A stretch of 64,000 nucleotides of DNA from Cytophagaceae bacterium (GTDB taxonomy: Bacteria > Bacteroidota > Bacteroidia > Cytophagales > Spirosomataceae). Within the stretch, counting starts at the first letter, position 1, and the number at the start of each line of letters is the position of its first letter. This document shows, piece by piece, positions 17,989-27,462 of this stretch. Location of the stretch: positions 149,159 to 213,158 of the forward strand of contig JAIXOL010000058.1 of NCBI GenBank assembly GCA_027486845.1. Reading direction: 5' to 3'. The notes beneath the pieces were generated by a model, which searched no databases, was not told the origin of the DNA, and saw only the letters and a list, made by a program, of their open reading frames with translations. The translations under genes and the position numbers were made by a program.

Positions 17989-19386
17989 ATGTCTAAAAAA
18001 ATAGAGAACCTTACACCACAACAAATCGTAAACGAACTCGATAAGTATATAATCGGACAGAAAGAAGCCAAGCGAAATGTGGCTATTGCTCTCCGTAATC
18101 GTTGGAGAAGAATGAATGCCGTTGCCGATATGGTGGCCGAAATTATACCCAATAATATCTTGATGATTGGCTCAACAGGCGTTGGGAAAACCGAAATTGC
18201 TCGCCGATTAGCCAAAATTGCTGATGCTCCATTCGTAAAAGTTGAAGCTTCAAAATTTACCGAAGTCGGCTATGTTGGGCGTGACTGCGAAAGTATGGTG
18301 CGTGATTTGGTAGAGCAGGCCGTAAATATGGTGAAAATTGCCAAGAAAGAAGAGGTAAAAGCCAAAGCATTGGAGGTAGTAGAAGACCACCTTCTTGATA
18401 TTCTGATTCCGCCGGTTAAAGACCAAAAAGAAGCAGGTTTTGTATTGGAAGAAAACAAAAAAGAAATTGAAGACTTTACCGAATCTTTATTGAACGAGAA
18501 AACCCGTGAGGCTTTCCGCTCTAAACTTCGTAATGGAGAGCTCGACCACCGTAAAGTAGAAATCGATGTGCAAAGCGGTGGAATGCCAAATATTGGTGTA
18601 ATGGGTGGCCCGATTGATGATATGTCGATGATGAATATTCAGGAAATGTTGGGCGGAATGATGCCAAAAAGAGGCAAAAAACGTAAACTATCCATTGCCG
18701 AAGCACGAAAAGTTTTGTTGGAAGAAGAAGCCTCAAAACTCATTGATATGGACGAAGTAAAAGAAGAGGCAATCTGGAAAGCCGAAAATCTTGGAATTAT
18801 CTTTATTGACGAAATTGATAAAATTGCTAATAGCGGAGCAAAATCGGGTGGGGGAGCCGATGTAAGTCGTGAAGGTGTACAGCGAGATTTACTGCCAATT
18901 GTAGAAGGAAGTGCGGTAAATACCAAACACGGAACTGTAAAAACTGACCATATTTTATTTGTAGCTGCAGGAGCATTTCATGTATCAAAACCTTCTGATT
19001 TGATTCCTGAATTACAAGGACGTTTCCCAATCAGAGTAGAACTGGAAAGCTTAACTGAGGATAATTTCTATCAGATTCTGAAAGCACCTAAAAATGCCCT
19101 CACAAAGCAATACATGGCGATGCTTGAAGCCGAAGGAGTAACGCTGACTTTTGAAGATGATGCTTTGAGAGAACTCGCTCACATTGCATTTGAGGCCAAT
19201 AGCGAAGTTGAAAATATCGGAGCAAGAAGACTCCAAACTGTTATGAGTCATTTACTCAACGAAATCATGTTTGATGTGCCAGACAATATCGTCATGGATT
19301 CTACAATTACAATTACCAAAGAATTGGTTGCTCAACGTCTTTCAGGTTTAGTCAAGAATCGAGATTTAAGCAAGTATATTTTATAG
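17989..19386 (+). CDS. hslU: ATP-dependent protease ATPase subunit HslU
   Basis: 465 residues. The conserved start LTPQQIVNELDKYIIGQKEAKRNVA is followed by Walker A GSTGVGKT (about 61-68), the inserted I domain (about 120-240, with a Gly/Met-rich loop GGPIDDMSMMN), Walker B IIFIDEID, and the GRFPIRVEL sensor region. The C-terminus ends LSKYIL, matching the tail that inserts into HslV to activate proteolysis. It unfolds substrates for the HslV peptidase in the cytosol. hslV is not adjacent here, unlike the hslVU operon of many bacteria. It has its own promoter and terminator. Confidence 0.97.
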   Translation: MSKKIENLTPQQIVNELDKYIIGQKEAKRNVAIALRNRWRRMNAVADMVAEIIPNNILMIGSTGVGKTEIARRLAKIADAPFVKVEASKFTEVGYVGRDCESMVRDLVEQAVNMVKIAKKEEVKAKALEVVEDHLLDILIPPVKDQKEAGFVLEENKKEIEDFTESLLNEKTREAFRSKLRNGELDHRKVEIDVQSGGMPNIGVMGGPIDDMSMMNIQEMLGGMMPKRGKKRKLSIAEARKVLLEEEASKLIDMDEVKEEAIWKAENLGIIFIDEIDKIANSGAKSGGGADVSREGVQRDLLPIVEGSAVNTKHGTVKTDHILFVAAGAFHVSKPSDLIPELQGRFPIRVELESLTEDNFYQILKAPKNALTKQYMAMLEAEGVTLTFEDDALRELAHIAFEANSEVENIGARRLQTVMSHLLNEIMFDVPDNIVMDSTITITKELVAQRLSGLVKNRDLSKYIL

Positions 19387-19407
19387 ATGCCTTCATCGGC
19401 CAATAAA

Positions 19408-19446
19408 AAGGCGTGGAGATTTATCTTCACGCTTTATTTGTTTTAT
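19408..19446 (+). terminator. hslU terminator
   Basis: GCGTGGAGAT (19411-19420) pairs with ATCTTCACGC (19423-19432) with one G-U wobble. A T-rich tail follows on the plus strand, 22 bases after the hslU stop. Confidence 0.7.
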
Positions 19447-19613
19447 CAACGATTATATTTTTCTTAAACATGATAAACATATTTTAGGATAAGACAGTCA
19501 TGGAAATGGCCAAACCAATAGAAATGCTTGAAAATCTTCAAAATTGGTGTTGTAAGCTTTACAGCCTTCAATTCTAAGCCACTCAAAATTTGGGTTTAAA
19601 ATACACTAAAAAA

Positions 19614-19636
19614 AAGACCTTCTGTCAGAAGGCCTT
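19614..19636 (-). terminator. Terminator downstream of a decayed gene
   Basis: Read on the minus strand, AAGGCCTTCT-GAC-AGAAGGTCTT forms a 10-bp stem with one wobble and is followed by eight T (19608-19615). It lies about 85 bases beyond the end of the minus-strand pseudogene. Confidence 0.65.
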
Positions 19637-19719
19637 TATGGAAGTCAATATTTTAGGGTTTTATTTTTTGGAGTAGTTGTGCAACAGTTATCCATGTTAG
19701 CAGAAGTAGTTTTTAGCAA

Positions 19720-20515
19720 TTACTTTTTTGTTTCACTAACAATTAAACCTTTCCAAAAGTCTTTCTTTGAAATAGAAATATTTGTAGTTCTTTTTGTATT
19801 TAATTCGCTAATGTTTATTGAAATTTTGTCCCAGTTTTTGTCAATTTTACCTTCAAGATTATTGGCTATATGACCTCTGCAAATTGTCAAATCAAAAAGT
19901 TGTTTTTTATTATTTGATTTTTTTCTTTGTTGAATGATACCCAGACTAGTTTTTCGTCCGTTGCGTCAATTCCACACGCACCTTGAACGTTAGAATTACT
20001 AAAAAAGTTAATATAAATCAAATAAACCGCCGAACTATCGTTTTCTTGTTTTTCCAATATTTTAATTTCCTCCAATTCAACAATTCCCTTTTCAAATATT
20101 TCATTTAATTTCCAATAATTATCATTCAGCAAAATTTGTTCTTCGTAATTGAAATGCGTGTTGCTAGCAGTTTTCAAATAAAAGCCTAATTAAGTTCCTT
20201 TTAGTAAATTAGTCCAATTGCCGTGTAAATTTTTAATGTCATTTACCTTCGATTGGCCTTTAAATACTGCCTTTTTTGTAAATGTTTCGTATAGTTCGTA
20301 AAAACTATTTCTTTAGTTTCATTTTCTCTTGATTGAATTTCGCCAAAAATAGGGGTTTCAAAATTGTTTTTTTTGTAAACGTAATAGCCTAAGACTTGAA
20401 ATTTTGGTTCAAGTTTATATTGATAGGAATACATTCTTTCAGAGGTTGAATTTGTTGCGAATAACTTTAATTCAATAGGTAAATTATTATATATAAAGTC
20501 AGCTAAATATAATAT
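19720..20515 (-). pseudogene. Decayed gene of unknown function (two frameshifts, one stop)
   Basis: On the minus strand, consecutive segments in different frames read as one protein of about 260 residues. An opening around DFIYNNLPIELKLFATNS leads to YKLEPKFQVLGYYVYKKN. After a frameshift near 20300 comes FKGQSKVNDIKNLHGNWTNL, then an in-frame TAA near 20189, then NYEEQILLNDNYWKLNEIFEKG. After a second frameshift near 19905 comes LTICRGHIANNLEGKIDKNW, ending at a TAA at 19720-19722. Coding character (charged, no low-complexity drift) persists throughout, and a terminator follows. No start codon with a signal peptide is visible upstream. I do not recognise the family. Both frameshifts lie near A-rich runs, so sequencing error for those cannot be excluded, but the internal stop argues for real decay. 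Confidence 0.65.
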
Positions 20516-20582
20516 TTAATAATTTTGGACGATGTTAAAATGGCATTTCTGAATAAAAAACTTATTTTAGGGTGAGTCAAAA

Positions 20583-20613
20583 ACAAAAAAGCGTGAAGTC
20601 TTCCTCCACGCTT
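20583..20613 (-). terminator. Terminator of the OmpA-family gene
   Basis: Read on the minus strand, GCGTGGAG pairs with CTTCACGC (one wobble) and a run of six T follows. It lies about 26 bases after the OmpA-family stop. Confidence 0.7.
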
Positions 20614-20636
20614 TCTCTATTTATATGTAATATAGC

Positions 20637-22037
20637 TTATTTCGAAACTACTTTAAAATCAGCACCATTACTCGCTCCATTCACACCGATTGCATCAATT
20701 CTTTTTTCTACAATTCCTTTTACCATTAGTCTCTTTTTGATAGCAAATGCTCGCTTCGTTGCCATTGTTTTATTGTCCATGCCAACTGCATTAGTAGAGT
20801 GTCCTTGTAATTGAACTTGCATTTTTGGATACTTGTTCATTAAATCAGCCAATTGTTTAATTATCAAATCAGAATCAGTATCTAAAGCTTGCGAACCTTT
20901 AATAAACGCAAGGTTTGTAATTGGGAAAACCTTACCAACTGGCTTGGCTTTATCGGTCAAATAGGCATCTAAAGATTCAGCAAAAGCACTATTTTGTTCA
21001 GCTAAAGTCGGTGTGCTTGTCGCAGTAGATATTTTCAATGAGTCTTTTATCGCTACCGAATCAATGATTGCCTTTGTGATTGTATCAGGTTGGATGGCAG
21101 TAGAGTCAATAATTGATTCTTCATCAGTCGATTGAGACTGAGAAGGATTATAGAAGTTCATGTACCAATATATTCCCCCAGCGATTGCCAATACCCCAAT
21201 CAAGCCAATCACCAATAATTTCATTGGAATAGGAGAAACAGTCGTTTCTACTACTTCTTCTTCTTTTTCATTTTCATTAGTTGCCAAAACAGTAGCACTT
21301 TTTGTTGTAGATACAGATGTTTCATCAGTCGACACAACAGTTTTGCCTTTGAAAGTAACTAGTTTTCTCGACGCCATTTTTTTGGTTGTGGAGTCAGGCG
21401 TTTCATCGGTTGAAACAGTATTTTTGCCTTTGAAAGGAACAAGTTTACTAGATTCCATTTTTTTGGCAGTAACAAATTTTGGCGAGAGTAATTCCTGCAA
21501 ACCTAATTGTGGAATCATTTTCTCCAACAATTCTTCTGGTACTAACTTGAAGAGTGGCTTGTGGTGGTCGCTCAAATAAGTAATCAAGCCATCAACATCC
21601 AATTTGGATGTGTCAATTTCTTTGCTAACTGCATCAATCAGCATTGGAGCAGCAAGGCTCGAATACATCGTAGAAGAGTTTTTCTTGATACCTGCATAAG
21701 TACCAATCATACTCACTAACGGGCTTTTGTATGCAGGGAAAATCTGACTAATGAGTCCGTCTCCTACTTTTTGTATATGATCGAGCTTATCTTTTTTATT
21801 AAGATAAGACATCATATCTCCAATCATTTCCCCACCTTGATTACCTTTTTGGATTTGATTATAAAGCATACTAACACTCATCATACTGCCAGTACGACGA
21901 ATTAAACCTGCTATTAGCGTATAAAAAATTCCGTCTAAGGCTTTTCGTGTTTTTTCTGGCTCTTCTTCAGAAAGCTTGGCAATTTTTGATACCACTTCAT
22001 CTGTCAGAGCCTCGTTCAACGTATCAAATAAGTTCAT
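20637..22037 (-). CDS. DUF937-OmpA fusion membrane protein
   Basis: 466 residues from the ATG at 22037, chosen because MNLFDTLNEALTDEVVSKIA is the usual opening of DUF937 proteins; a start 14 codons earlier is possible. Residues 1 to about 190 are the helical DUF937-like domain. A Thr/Ser/Lys-rich linker with two tandem 27-residue units follows, then one transmembrane helix (LLVIGLIGVLAIAGGIYWYM) and, after a second linker, an OmpA-like peptidoglycan-binding domain (about 350-466) with the core VQLQGHSTNAVG. The N-terminal domain should be cytoplasmic and the OmpA domain periplasmic, linking the inner membrane to the wall. The function is unknown. Confidence 0.82.
   Translation of the reverse strand: MNLFDTLNEALTDEVVSKIAKLSEEEPEKTRKALDGIFYTLIAGLIRRTGSMMSVSMLYNQIQKGNQGGEMIGDMMSYLNKKDKLDHIQKVGDGLISQIFPAYKSPLVSMIGTYAGIKKNSSTMYSSLAAPMLIDAVSKEIDTSKLDVDGLITYLSDHHKPLFKLVPEELLEKMIPQLGLQELLSPKFVTAKKMESSKLVPFKGKNTVSTDETPDSTTKKMASRKLVTFKGKTVVSTDETSVSTTKSATVLATNENEKEEEVVETTVSPIPMKLLVIGLIGVLAIAGGIYWYMNFYNPSQSQSTDEESIIDSTAIQPDTITKAIIDSVAIKDSLKISTATSTPTLAEQNSAFAESLDAYLTDKAKPVGKVFPITNLAFIKGSQALDTDSDLIIKQLADLMNKYPKMQVQLQGHSTNAVGMDNKTMATKRAFAIKKRLMVKGIVEKRIDAIGVNGASNGADFKVVSK
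21299..21460 (-). repeat. Two tandem 81-bp units inside the DUF937-OmpA gene
   Basis: The linker contains two direct copies of a 27-codon unit: KMxSxKLVxFKGKxxVSTDET followed by a short Ser/Thr tail. Matching bases such as TTCATC recur exactly 81 bp apart (21321 and 21402). The units have diverged at several codons, so the duplication is not very recent. Confidence 0.7.
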
Positions 22038-22279
22038 AAGTTTATTTTTATTTAAATAATTGGCAATATTTTCCAGCAAAATTTATAATTTGGTGCAAAA
22101 CAACACAAAAGTAAGGATTTTTGGTAGAATTTTATTACTTTTTTATTGAAAATCATCTTATTAAAATTTTAAAATAATAGTTTAAATTAAGTATTTTTAC
22201 TTTATAACACTCTGATAATCAGTTAATAAACAAGAATTTAGTTCAAAATAAATAAACAAAGAAATATATTTATCGACCA

Positions 22280-22299
22280 TGGTCAAGCGTGTTTGACCA
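22280..22299. promoter_or_regulatory. Inverted repeat TGGTCAA-N6-TTGACCA before the sugar-acid dehydratase gene
   Basis: A perfect 7-bp inverted repeat with a 6-base spacer, overlapping a second palindrome GACCATGGTC, lies 20-40 bases before the ATG at 22319. Its size and position suit a GntR- or LacI-type operator for a sugar-acid gene. No such regulator is encoded nearby, so this is a suggestion only. Confidence 0.35.
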
Positions 22300-22318
22300 A
22301 CAAAACTACAAAATAATT

Positions 22319-24046
22319 ATGCCTAATCAGGAAAACGAAAACTTACGCAGCCAAGATTGGTTCGGGAAAGAAGGGAAAGACGGATTTATCTATCGAAGTT
22401 GGATAAAAAATCAAGGCTACCCAGCACATCAGTTTAAGGGTAAACCAGTAATCGGAATCTGTAATACATGGTCTGAGGTTACACCTTGTAACGGACATTT
22501 TAGAGAATTGGCTCAAGTGGTAAAGAACGGTGTTTATGAAGCAGGAGGCTTTCCATTAGAGTTTCCGGTGATGTCGCTTGGCGAAACTATTATTCGTCCA
22601 ACTGCTATGCTCTATCGTAATCTAGCAGCAATGACAGTCGAAGAAAGTATCAGAGGAAATCCTTTTGATGCTATCGTTTTACTGACTGGTTGTGATAAAA
22701 CCACGCCTTCGCTCGTAATGGGTGCCGCCAGTTGCGACCTTCCAACGATTGTTGTGCCGGGTGGGCCAATGCTCAATGGTCGTTTTCAAGGGAAAGCTAT
22801 TGGTTCGGGTACTGACGTGTGGCGTTTTGCAGATGATTTAAAAACTGGAAAAATGACTCCCGAAGAATTCGAAGAGGCCGAATCGTGTATGAGCCGAAGT
22901 ATTGGGCATTGTTCAACAATGGGAACAGCTTCAACAATGGCAGTCATGGTTGAAGCTTTGGGGCTAACATTACCAGGAGCATCGGCAATTCCAGCGGCTG
23001 ATTCTCGTAAAAAAGTGTTGGCTCACATGTCGGGTATGCGAGCTGTTGAAATGGTTAAAGAAAACATATCGCTTTCAAAAGTACTAACTCGTGAAGCCTT
23101 TGAAAATGCAATTATGATGAATGCAGCCGTTGGTGGATCTACAAACTTGGTACTACATCTTTTGGCAATTGCTGGGCGTATTGGTGTGGATATAAACCTC
23201 AAAGATTTTGATGAAATTGGTAGTAAAATGCCATTTTTGTTAAACTTGATGCCTTCGGGTAAATATTTGATGGAAGATTTTTATTATGCTGGTGGACTTC
23301 CTGCAGTAATAAAAGAAATGGAAAAACACTTGCACCGTGATGCCATTACAATCAATGGGAAAAGTTTGGTTGAAAACTCGAAAGGTGCGAAGATTTGGAA
23401 TGACGATGTAATTGCAAGAATAGATAAACCAATTTTGAATGAAGGGGGAATAGCAGTTGTGAAAGGGAATCTTTGCGAAAATGGTGCGGTTATCAAGCCT
23501 TCAGCCGCTTCTCCGCATTTGATGCAGCATCGAGGAAAAGCGGTGGTTTTTGAAACAATCGAAGATTATCATGCCCGTATCGATGACCCAAATCTCGAAA
23601 TTGATGAAACGTCAGTAATGGTTCTGAAAAACGTTGGCCCTAAAGGCTATCCCGGAATGCCCGAAGTTGGAAATATGCAGTTGCCAAAGAAATTGCTCGA
23701 GAAAGGCATTACTGATATGGTGCGTATTTCTGATGCTCGTATGAGCGGAACAGCCTATGGAACAGTATTTTTGCACGCATCGCCAGAATCAGCAGTTGGA
23801 GGAACGCTTGGGTTGGTTCAAAACGGTGACGAGATTGAGGTAGATGTCTTAAACCGTAAAATTCATTTGCACGTTTCGGATGAAGAATTGGCCGAACGTC
23901 GCAAAAACTGGCAGCCGATTGATTTAGGCTATGACCGAGGTTATACTAAAATGTATATCAATACCGTAATGCAAGCCGATAAAGGTGCTGACTTAGACTT
24001 TTTAGTCGGAAAATCAGGACATGAAGTAAAAAGGGAGTCGCATTAA
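22319..24046 (+). CDS. IlvD/Edd-family sugar-acid dehydratase
   Basis: 575 residues from the ATG at 22319; an in-frame GTG 10 codons earlier falls inside a palindrome and is less likely. Cys residues in GICNTWSEVTPCNGH, LLTGCDKTTPS and IGHCSTMGTA are the expected Fe-S cluster ligands. The opening RSQDWFGKEGKDGFIYRSW, the phrase KNQGYPAHQFKGKPVIG and the C-terminus GADLDFLVGKSGH match the pentonate/hexonate dehydratase branch (L-arabonate and D-xylonate dehydratases) rather than the valine/isoleucine enzyme. It would dehydrate an aldonate to a 2-keto-3-deoxy sugar acid in the cytosol. It stands alone, so the exact substrate is unknown. Confidence 0.87.
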   Translation: MPNQENENLRSQDWFGKEGKDGFIYRSWIKNQGYPAHQFKGKPVIGICNTWSEVTPCNGHFRELAQVVKNGVYEAGGFPLEFPVMSLGETIIRPTAMLYRNLAAMTVEESIRGNPFDAIVLLTGCDKTTPSLVMGAASCDLPTIVVPGGPMLNGRFQGKAIGSGTDVWRFADDLKTGKMTPEEFEEAESCMSRSIGHCSTMGTASTMAVMVEALGLTLPGASAIPAADSRKKVLAHMSGMRAVEMVKENISLSKVLTREAFENAIMMNAAVGGSTNLVLHLLAIAGRIGVDINLKDFDEIGSKMPFLLNLMPSGKYLMEDFYYAGGLPAVIKEMEKHLHRDAITINGKSLVENSKGAKIWNDDVIARIDKPILNEGGIAVVKGNLCENGAVIKPSAASPHLMQHRGKAVVFETIEDYHARIDDPNLEIDETSVMVLKNVGPKGYPGMPEVGNMQLPKKLLEKGITDMVRISDARMSGTAYGTVFLHASPESAVGGTLGLVQNGDEIEVDVLNRKIHLHVSDEELAERRKNWQPIDLGYDRGYTKMYINTVMQADKGADLDFLVGKSGHEVKRESH

Positions 24047-24063
24047 AATTTAATAGAGTAGGA

Positions 24064-24110
24064 GCCTATTGCATACGCCCACTTTGTGAAGGAGTATGTG
24101 ATAGGCTTTT
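24064..24110 (+). terminator. Terminator after the sugar-acid dehydratase gene
   Basis: GCCTATTGCATAC (24064-24076) pairs with GTATGTGATAGGC (24094-24106) using two G-U wobbles and is followed by TTTT. Confidence 0.65.
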
Positions 24111-24152
24111 AACATATTATTCTCAAAAAAACAATAAATATTTACGCATCGA

Positions 24153-27100
24153 ATGTCAAAATTTAATATTTATAGCTCATCGGCTGGGTCGGGGAAAACT
24201 TATACACTTACCAAAGAGTATTTAAAACTCGCACTTGGTAGCGATAAAGTTAATTATTACAAACGAATTTTGGCAATTACTTTTACCAATGATGCGGCGT
24301 CTGAAATGAAGGAGCGAATTTTGGTTGCCTTGAAAGACATTGCAGATACGCAGAACTTTAATGAAAAGTCAAAGTTTTGGGGAATGTTCCGAGAAATTGC
24401 TGGAGAACTAAAACTTCCAGATGATATCATACAGCAGAGAGCGGCGGCGGTTTTTAGTCATATCATCCAGCAATACTCAGATTTTGCCGTAAAGACAATT
24501 GATAGTTTCGTTAATCAGCTCGTCAATGCTTTTACCGAAGATTTAGGCTTGCCTTATAATTATGAAATCGTTTTAGATTCCAAAACCGTAATGACCGAGG
24601 CCGTCGAAAGATTGATTGAAAAAGCAGGCTTTGATGAACACCAAGATTTGACTCGTATTTTGGAGCATTTCGTAGAAGAAAAAATATCTGATGGAAAAAC
24701 ATGGAATTTCATTGCCGAAGATTTAGCCGAATTCGGGAAACACCTTATCAACGACCAATTTTATTCAGCAATTATAAAGCTTGATTCGCTCGACTCGAAG
24801 GATTTTTGGCATATTTCAGATAATATTTATACGTATCTAAATTCGATTGAGAATCGTATCAAAGTTTTAACCGAAAAAGCAATTCAATATATTGAAAATC
24901 AAGGACTTAGTGTTGATGATTTTACGCAAAAAGCAAAAGGTATTGGTGGGTATTTTTATAATATGCGAGATGATTTTGAGGATGAATATTTTAGAAAAAA
25001 AGATAAATCGCCAAATTCTTACCAATGGGCGGCTATCAATGAAGACAAATGGTATGGTGCCAAAACACCAACGTCAACAAAGGTTGCCATTGATGTTATA
25101 AAGGAGGATTTAACGGCAGTTTTCAACGAAATGCAGGAATTCAAAACCAAGCATTTGCCAAAATATGCCTTATTTACGATGATTAAACCCAACCTTCGTA
25201 AACTGTCTTTACTTAAAAAAATCAAGACTGAATTTGATAATGTTTTAGCAGACAAAAACCAAGTTTTTATATCAGAATTTAACCGTAAAATTCTGCAAAT
25301 CATTTTATCTGAACCCGTGCCCTTTATCTACGAACGTATCGGCGAACGCTATAATCATTTGCTGGTCGATGAGTTTCAGGATACATCGGATATGCAGTTT
25401 TATAACCTACTGCCGCTCATTGAAAACTCGCTTGCCAACAATCACTTCAATCTCATCGTGGGTGACGCAAAGCAGGCGATTTATCGTTGGCGAGGCGGAA
25501 AAATGGAGTTAATTGTGCATTTATTCAAAAAGGAGGTTGAAAAGTTAATGGATAATTCGCTCATTCAAGATTTTCAGATTGAGCAGTTTATGTCGATTGC
25601 TAACTATTTAAACCCAGAAAACTTGACTACGAATTACCGGAGTAGTAGAGAAGTAATTGATTTTAATAATCGCTTTTTTGCATCGGTATTGAACGAATAC
25701 AAAAATATTCATCCGTTTTTGATAGATGTTTATGCTGGTTTTGAGCAGAAAATTCCAGAAAATGCCAAAACTGGTGGGCATGTGCAAATTGAATTTTTAG
25801 ATTATGTAAAAGGTGAAAACCTGATGCTAAGTCGAACGGTAGAGATAATTCAGCAAGTTCTTGATGAAGGTTATTCAATGGGCGATATTGCTATTTTGTG
25901 TCGAAAAAATAAAGAATCGGCCGAAATGGCTAATTTTTTAGTAGAAGCAAATTATAATATCATTTCCCGTGACTCACTTTTGCTAAAAAACTCGCCAATT
26001 GTGCGGCTTTTAGTAGCTTTTATGCGAATAGTCAATCAACCCGATAATCGATTGGCAAAATCGGAAGTTGCGTATTTATTTTATCAAACAATTCTTGGAT
26101 ATATACCAAATAATAAAGATAATGATTTAATTTCGGAAGCCGTTGATGCCGCACAAATCACTGATTTTTATTTGCTTTTTGCCCAGCATGGATTCACACT
26201 TAACTCAATCAATCTCAACAAATCAGGGATTTATGAATTGGCTGAAAAAATTATTCATGTTTTTCAACTTTTCGAGAGAACCGACCGCAAATCTTATCTT
26301 TTTAGATTTTTGGATGTAGTGCTAAATTACAGCCTCAAAGAAAGTAATCATCTACAAGATTTCTTAAAGTTTTGGGATGAGAAAAAAGATAGTTCGGCAC
26401 TTTCGGTCAAATCTCCTGCTGAGCAAGATGCTATCACAATTACAACAGTTCATCGCTCAAAAGGACTTGAATATCCAGTCGTAATTATTCCGTATGCTCA
26501 ATGGGATACCGAACCCAATAATTATTCAGAACTTTGGGCAGATTTAGAAGTGCTTGATTATGAGGAACTTAGGTATGAAAAAGAGGGCGATGCCGTTCGG
26601 CTTTTATCGGCTCCAATAAAGCTAAATAGCCGAATGTCGATGACTGATTTATCGGGACAATATGGCAAAGAATTCCAAGCGATATTTCTCGAAAATCTTA
26701 ATATGCTTTATGTGGCATTTACGAGGGCGGTTGATAAGCTTTTTGTGCTTTCAGGAAAAAATCACCACAATAAAGTACAAGGAGTAGGAGGATTGATGCA
26801 AGGCTTTTTACAATCCGCAGAGTTATATCAGCCCGACCAAAATATTTATGAAATCAGTAAAGGGCATTTCATTAAAAAAGAAAAGCCTGCCACTGCAGAG
26901 CGAGATGTGATTTTTCTGCCAAAAGTGGTAAGTGAAGACCGTAGTGATAAACTTCGTTTACGTCGAATTTCTGAGAAAATTTTCGACTCTGACACGCTTG
27001 ATAAGACCAAAGACCGAGTAAATAAATTGCACGAGGCAATTGTGAAAATCAAGACTCGAAAGGATATTCCGAAGGCTATTCAACTGCTTGAATTTGAGGG

Positions 27101-27443
27101 AGTTTTGAGTCTGAAAGAAAGCCATGAAATCATAGAGTCTATTGAGGAAATTATTGCTTTGCCTGAACTTAAAGCACTCTTTGAGGAAGGCTTACAGGTT
27201 GATAATCAGCGAGAAATATTACTCAACGGAACAGAATCACAATGCCCTGACCGAGTAGTAATGAAAGATGGTATTGTGTATATCATTGATTTTACAACAG
27301 GCACAAGTAAAGACCCAAACAAACATGAACGCAACGCTCGACAAGTGCGTAATTACGGTAAACTCTATCGCCAAATGGGCTTTGAAAATATAGAAATGAT
27401 GCTGGTTTACTTAGAAACAAGTGAGGTTGTGCGAGTGGCCTAA
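24153..27443 (+). CDS. RecB/AddA-like UvrD-family helicase with altered nuclease motif
   Basis: 1096 residues. Superfamily 1 helicase motifs appear in order: Walker A SSAGSGKTYTLT at the N-terminus, AITFTNDAASEMKERI, Walker B LLVDEFQDTSD, GDAKQAIYRWRGG, TNYRSS, ITTVHRSKGLEYPVVI and LYVAFTRAVDKLF. The C-terminal RecB-type nuclease region has CPDRVVMKDGIVYIIDFTTG and then QVRNYGKLYRQMGF. In active enzymes the second part usually reads IDYKTG; here the catalytic Lys position is Thr, so nuclease activity may be lost or shifted. Such proteins process double-strand DNA ends with an AddB-like partner, which is not adjacent. Confidence 0.88.
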   Translation: MSKFNIYSSSAGSGKTYTLTKEYLKLALGSDKVNYYKRILAITFTNDAASEMKERILVALKDIADTQNFNEKSKFWGMFREIAGELKLPDDIIQQRAAAVFSHIIQQYSDFAVKTIDSFVNQLVNAFTEDLGLPYNYEIVLDSKTVMTEAVERLIEKAGFDEHQDLTRILEHFVEEKISDGKTWNFIAEDLAEFGKHLINDQFYSAIIKLDSLDSKDFWHISDNIYTYLNSIENRIKVLTEKAIQYIENQGLSVDDFTQKAKGIGGYFYNMRDDFEDEYFRKKDKSPNSYQWAAINEDKWYGAKTPTSTKVAIDVIKEDLTAVFNEMQEFKTKHLPKYALFTMIKPNLRKLSLLKKIKTEFDNVLADKNQVFISEFNRKILQIILSEPVPFIYERIGERYNHLLVDEFQDTSDMQFYNLLPLIENSLANNHFNLIVGDAKQAIYRWRGGKMELIVHLFKKEVEKLMDNSLIQDFQIEQFMSIANYLNPENLTTNYRSSREVIDFNNRFFASVLNEYKNIHPFLIDVYAGFEQKIPENAKTGGHVQIEFLDYVKGENLMLSRTVEIIQQVLDEGYSMGDIAILCRKNKESAEMANFLVEANYNIISRDSLLLKNSPIVRLLVAFMRIVNQPDNRLAKSEVAYLFYQTILGYIPNNKDNDLISEAVDAAQITDFYLLFAQHGFTLNSINLNKSGIYELAEKIIHVFQLFERTDRKSYLFRFLDVVLNYSLKESNHLQDFLKFWDEKKDSSALSVKSPAEQDAITITTVHRSKGLEYPVVIIPYAQWDTEPNNYSELWADLEVLDYEELRYEKEGDAVRLLSAPIKLNSRMSMTDLSGQYGKEFQAIFLENLNMLYVAFTRAVDKLFVLSGKNHHNKVQGVGGLMQGFLQSAELYQPDQNIYEISKGHFIKKEKPATAERDVIFLPKVVSEDRSDKLRLRRISEKIFDSDTLDKTKDRVNKLHEAIVKIKTRKDIPKAIQLLEFEGVLSLKESHEIIESIEEIIALPELKALFEEGLQVDNQREILLNGTESQCPDRVVMKDGIVYIIDFTTGTSKDPNKHERNARQVRNYGKLYRQMGFENIEMMLVYLETSEVVRVA

Positions 27444-27462
27444 ATTATTTTTTTAAGTATTG

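Noticed and set aside
19500..19577. 25-codon open frame after hslU (MEMAKPIEMLENLQNW...)
   Set aside because: Too short, no promoter or conserved feature; not supported as a gene.
21160..21579. 139-codon plus-strand open frame inside the DUF937-OmpA gene
   Set aside because: Antisense to the repeat linker; Ser/Val-rich, explained by the minus-strand repeats.
22289..22318. GTG start giving a 10-residue N-terminal extension of the sugar-acid dehydratase
   Set aside because: The GTG lies within an inverted repeat and the ATG at 22319 matches the usual family start.
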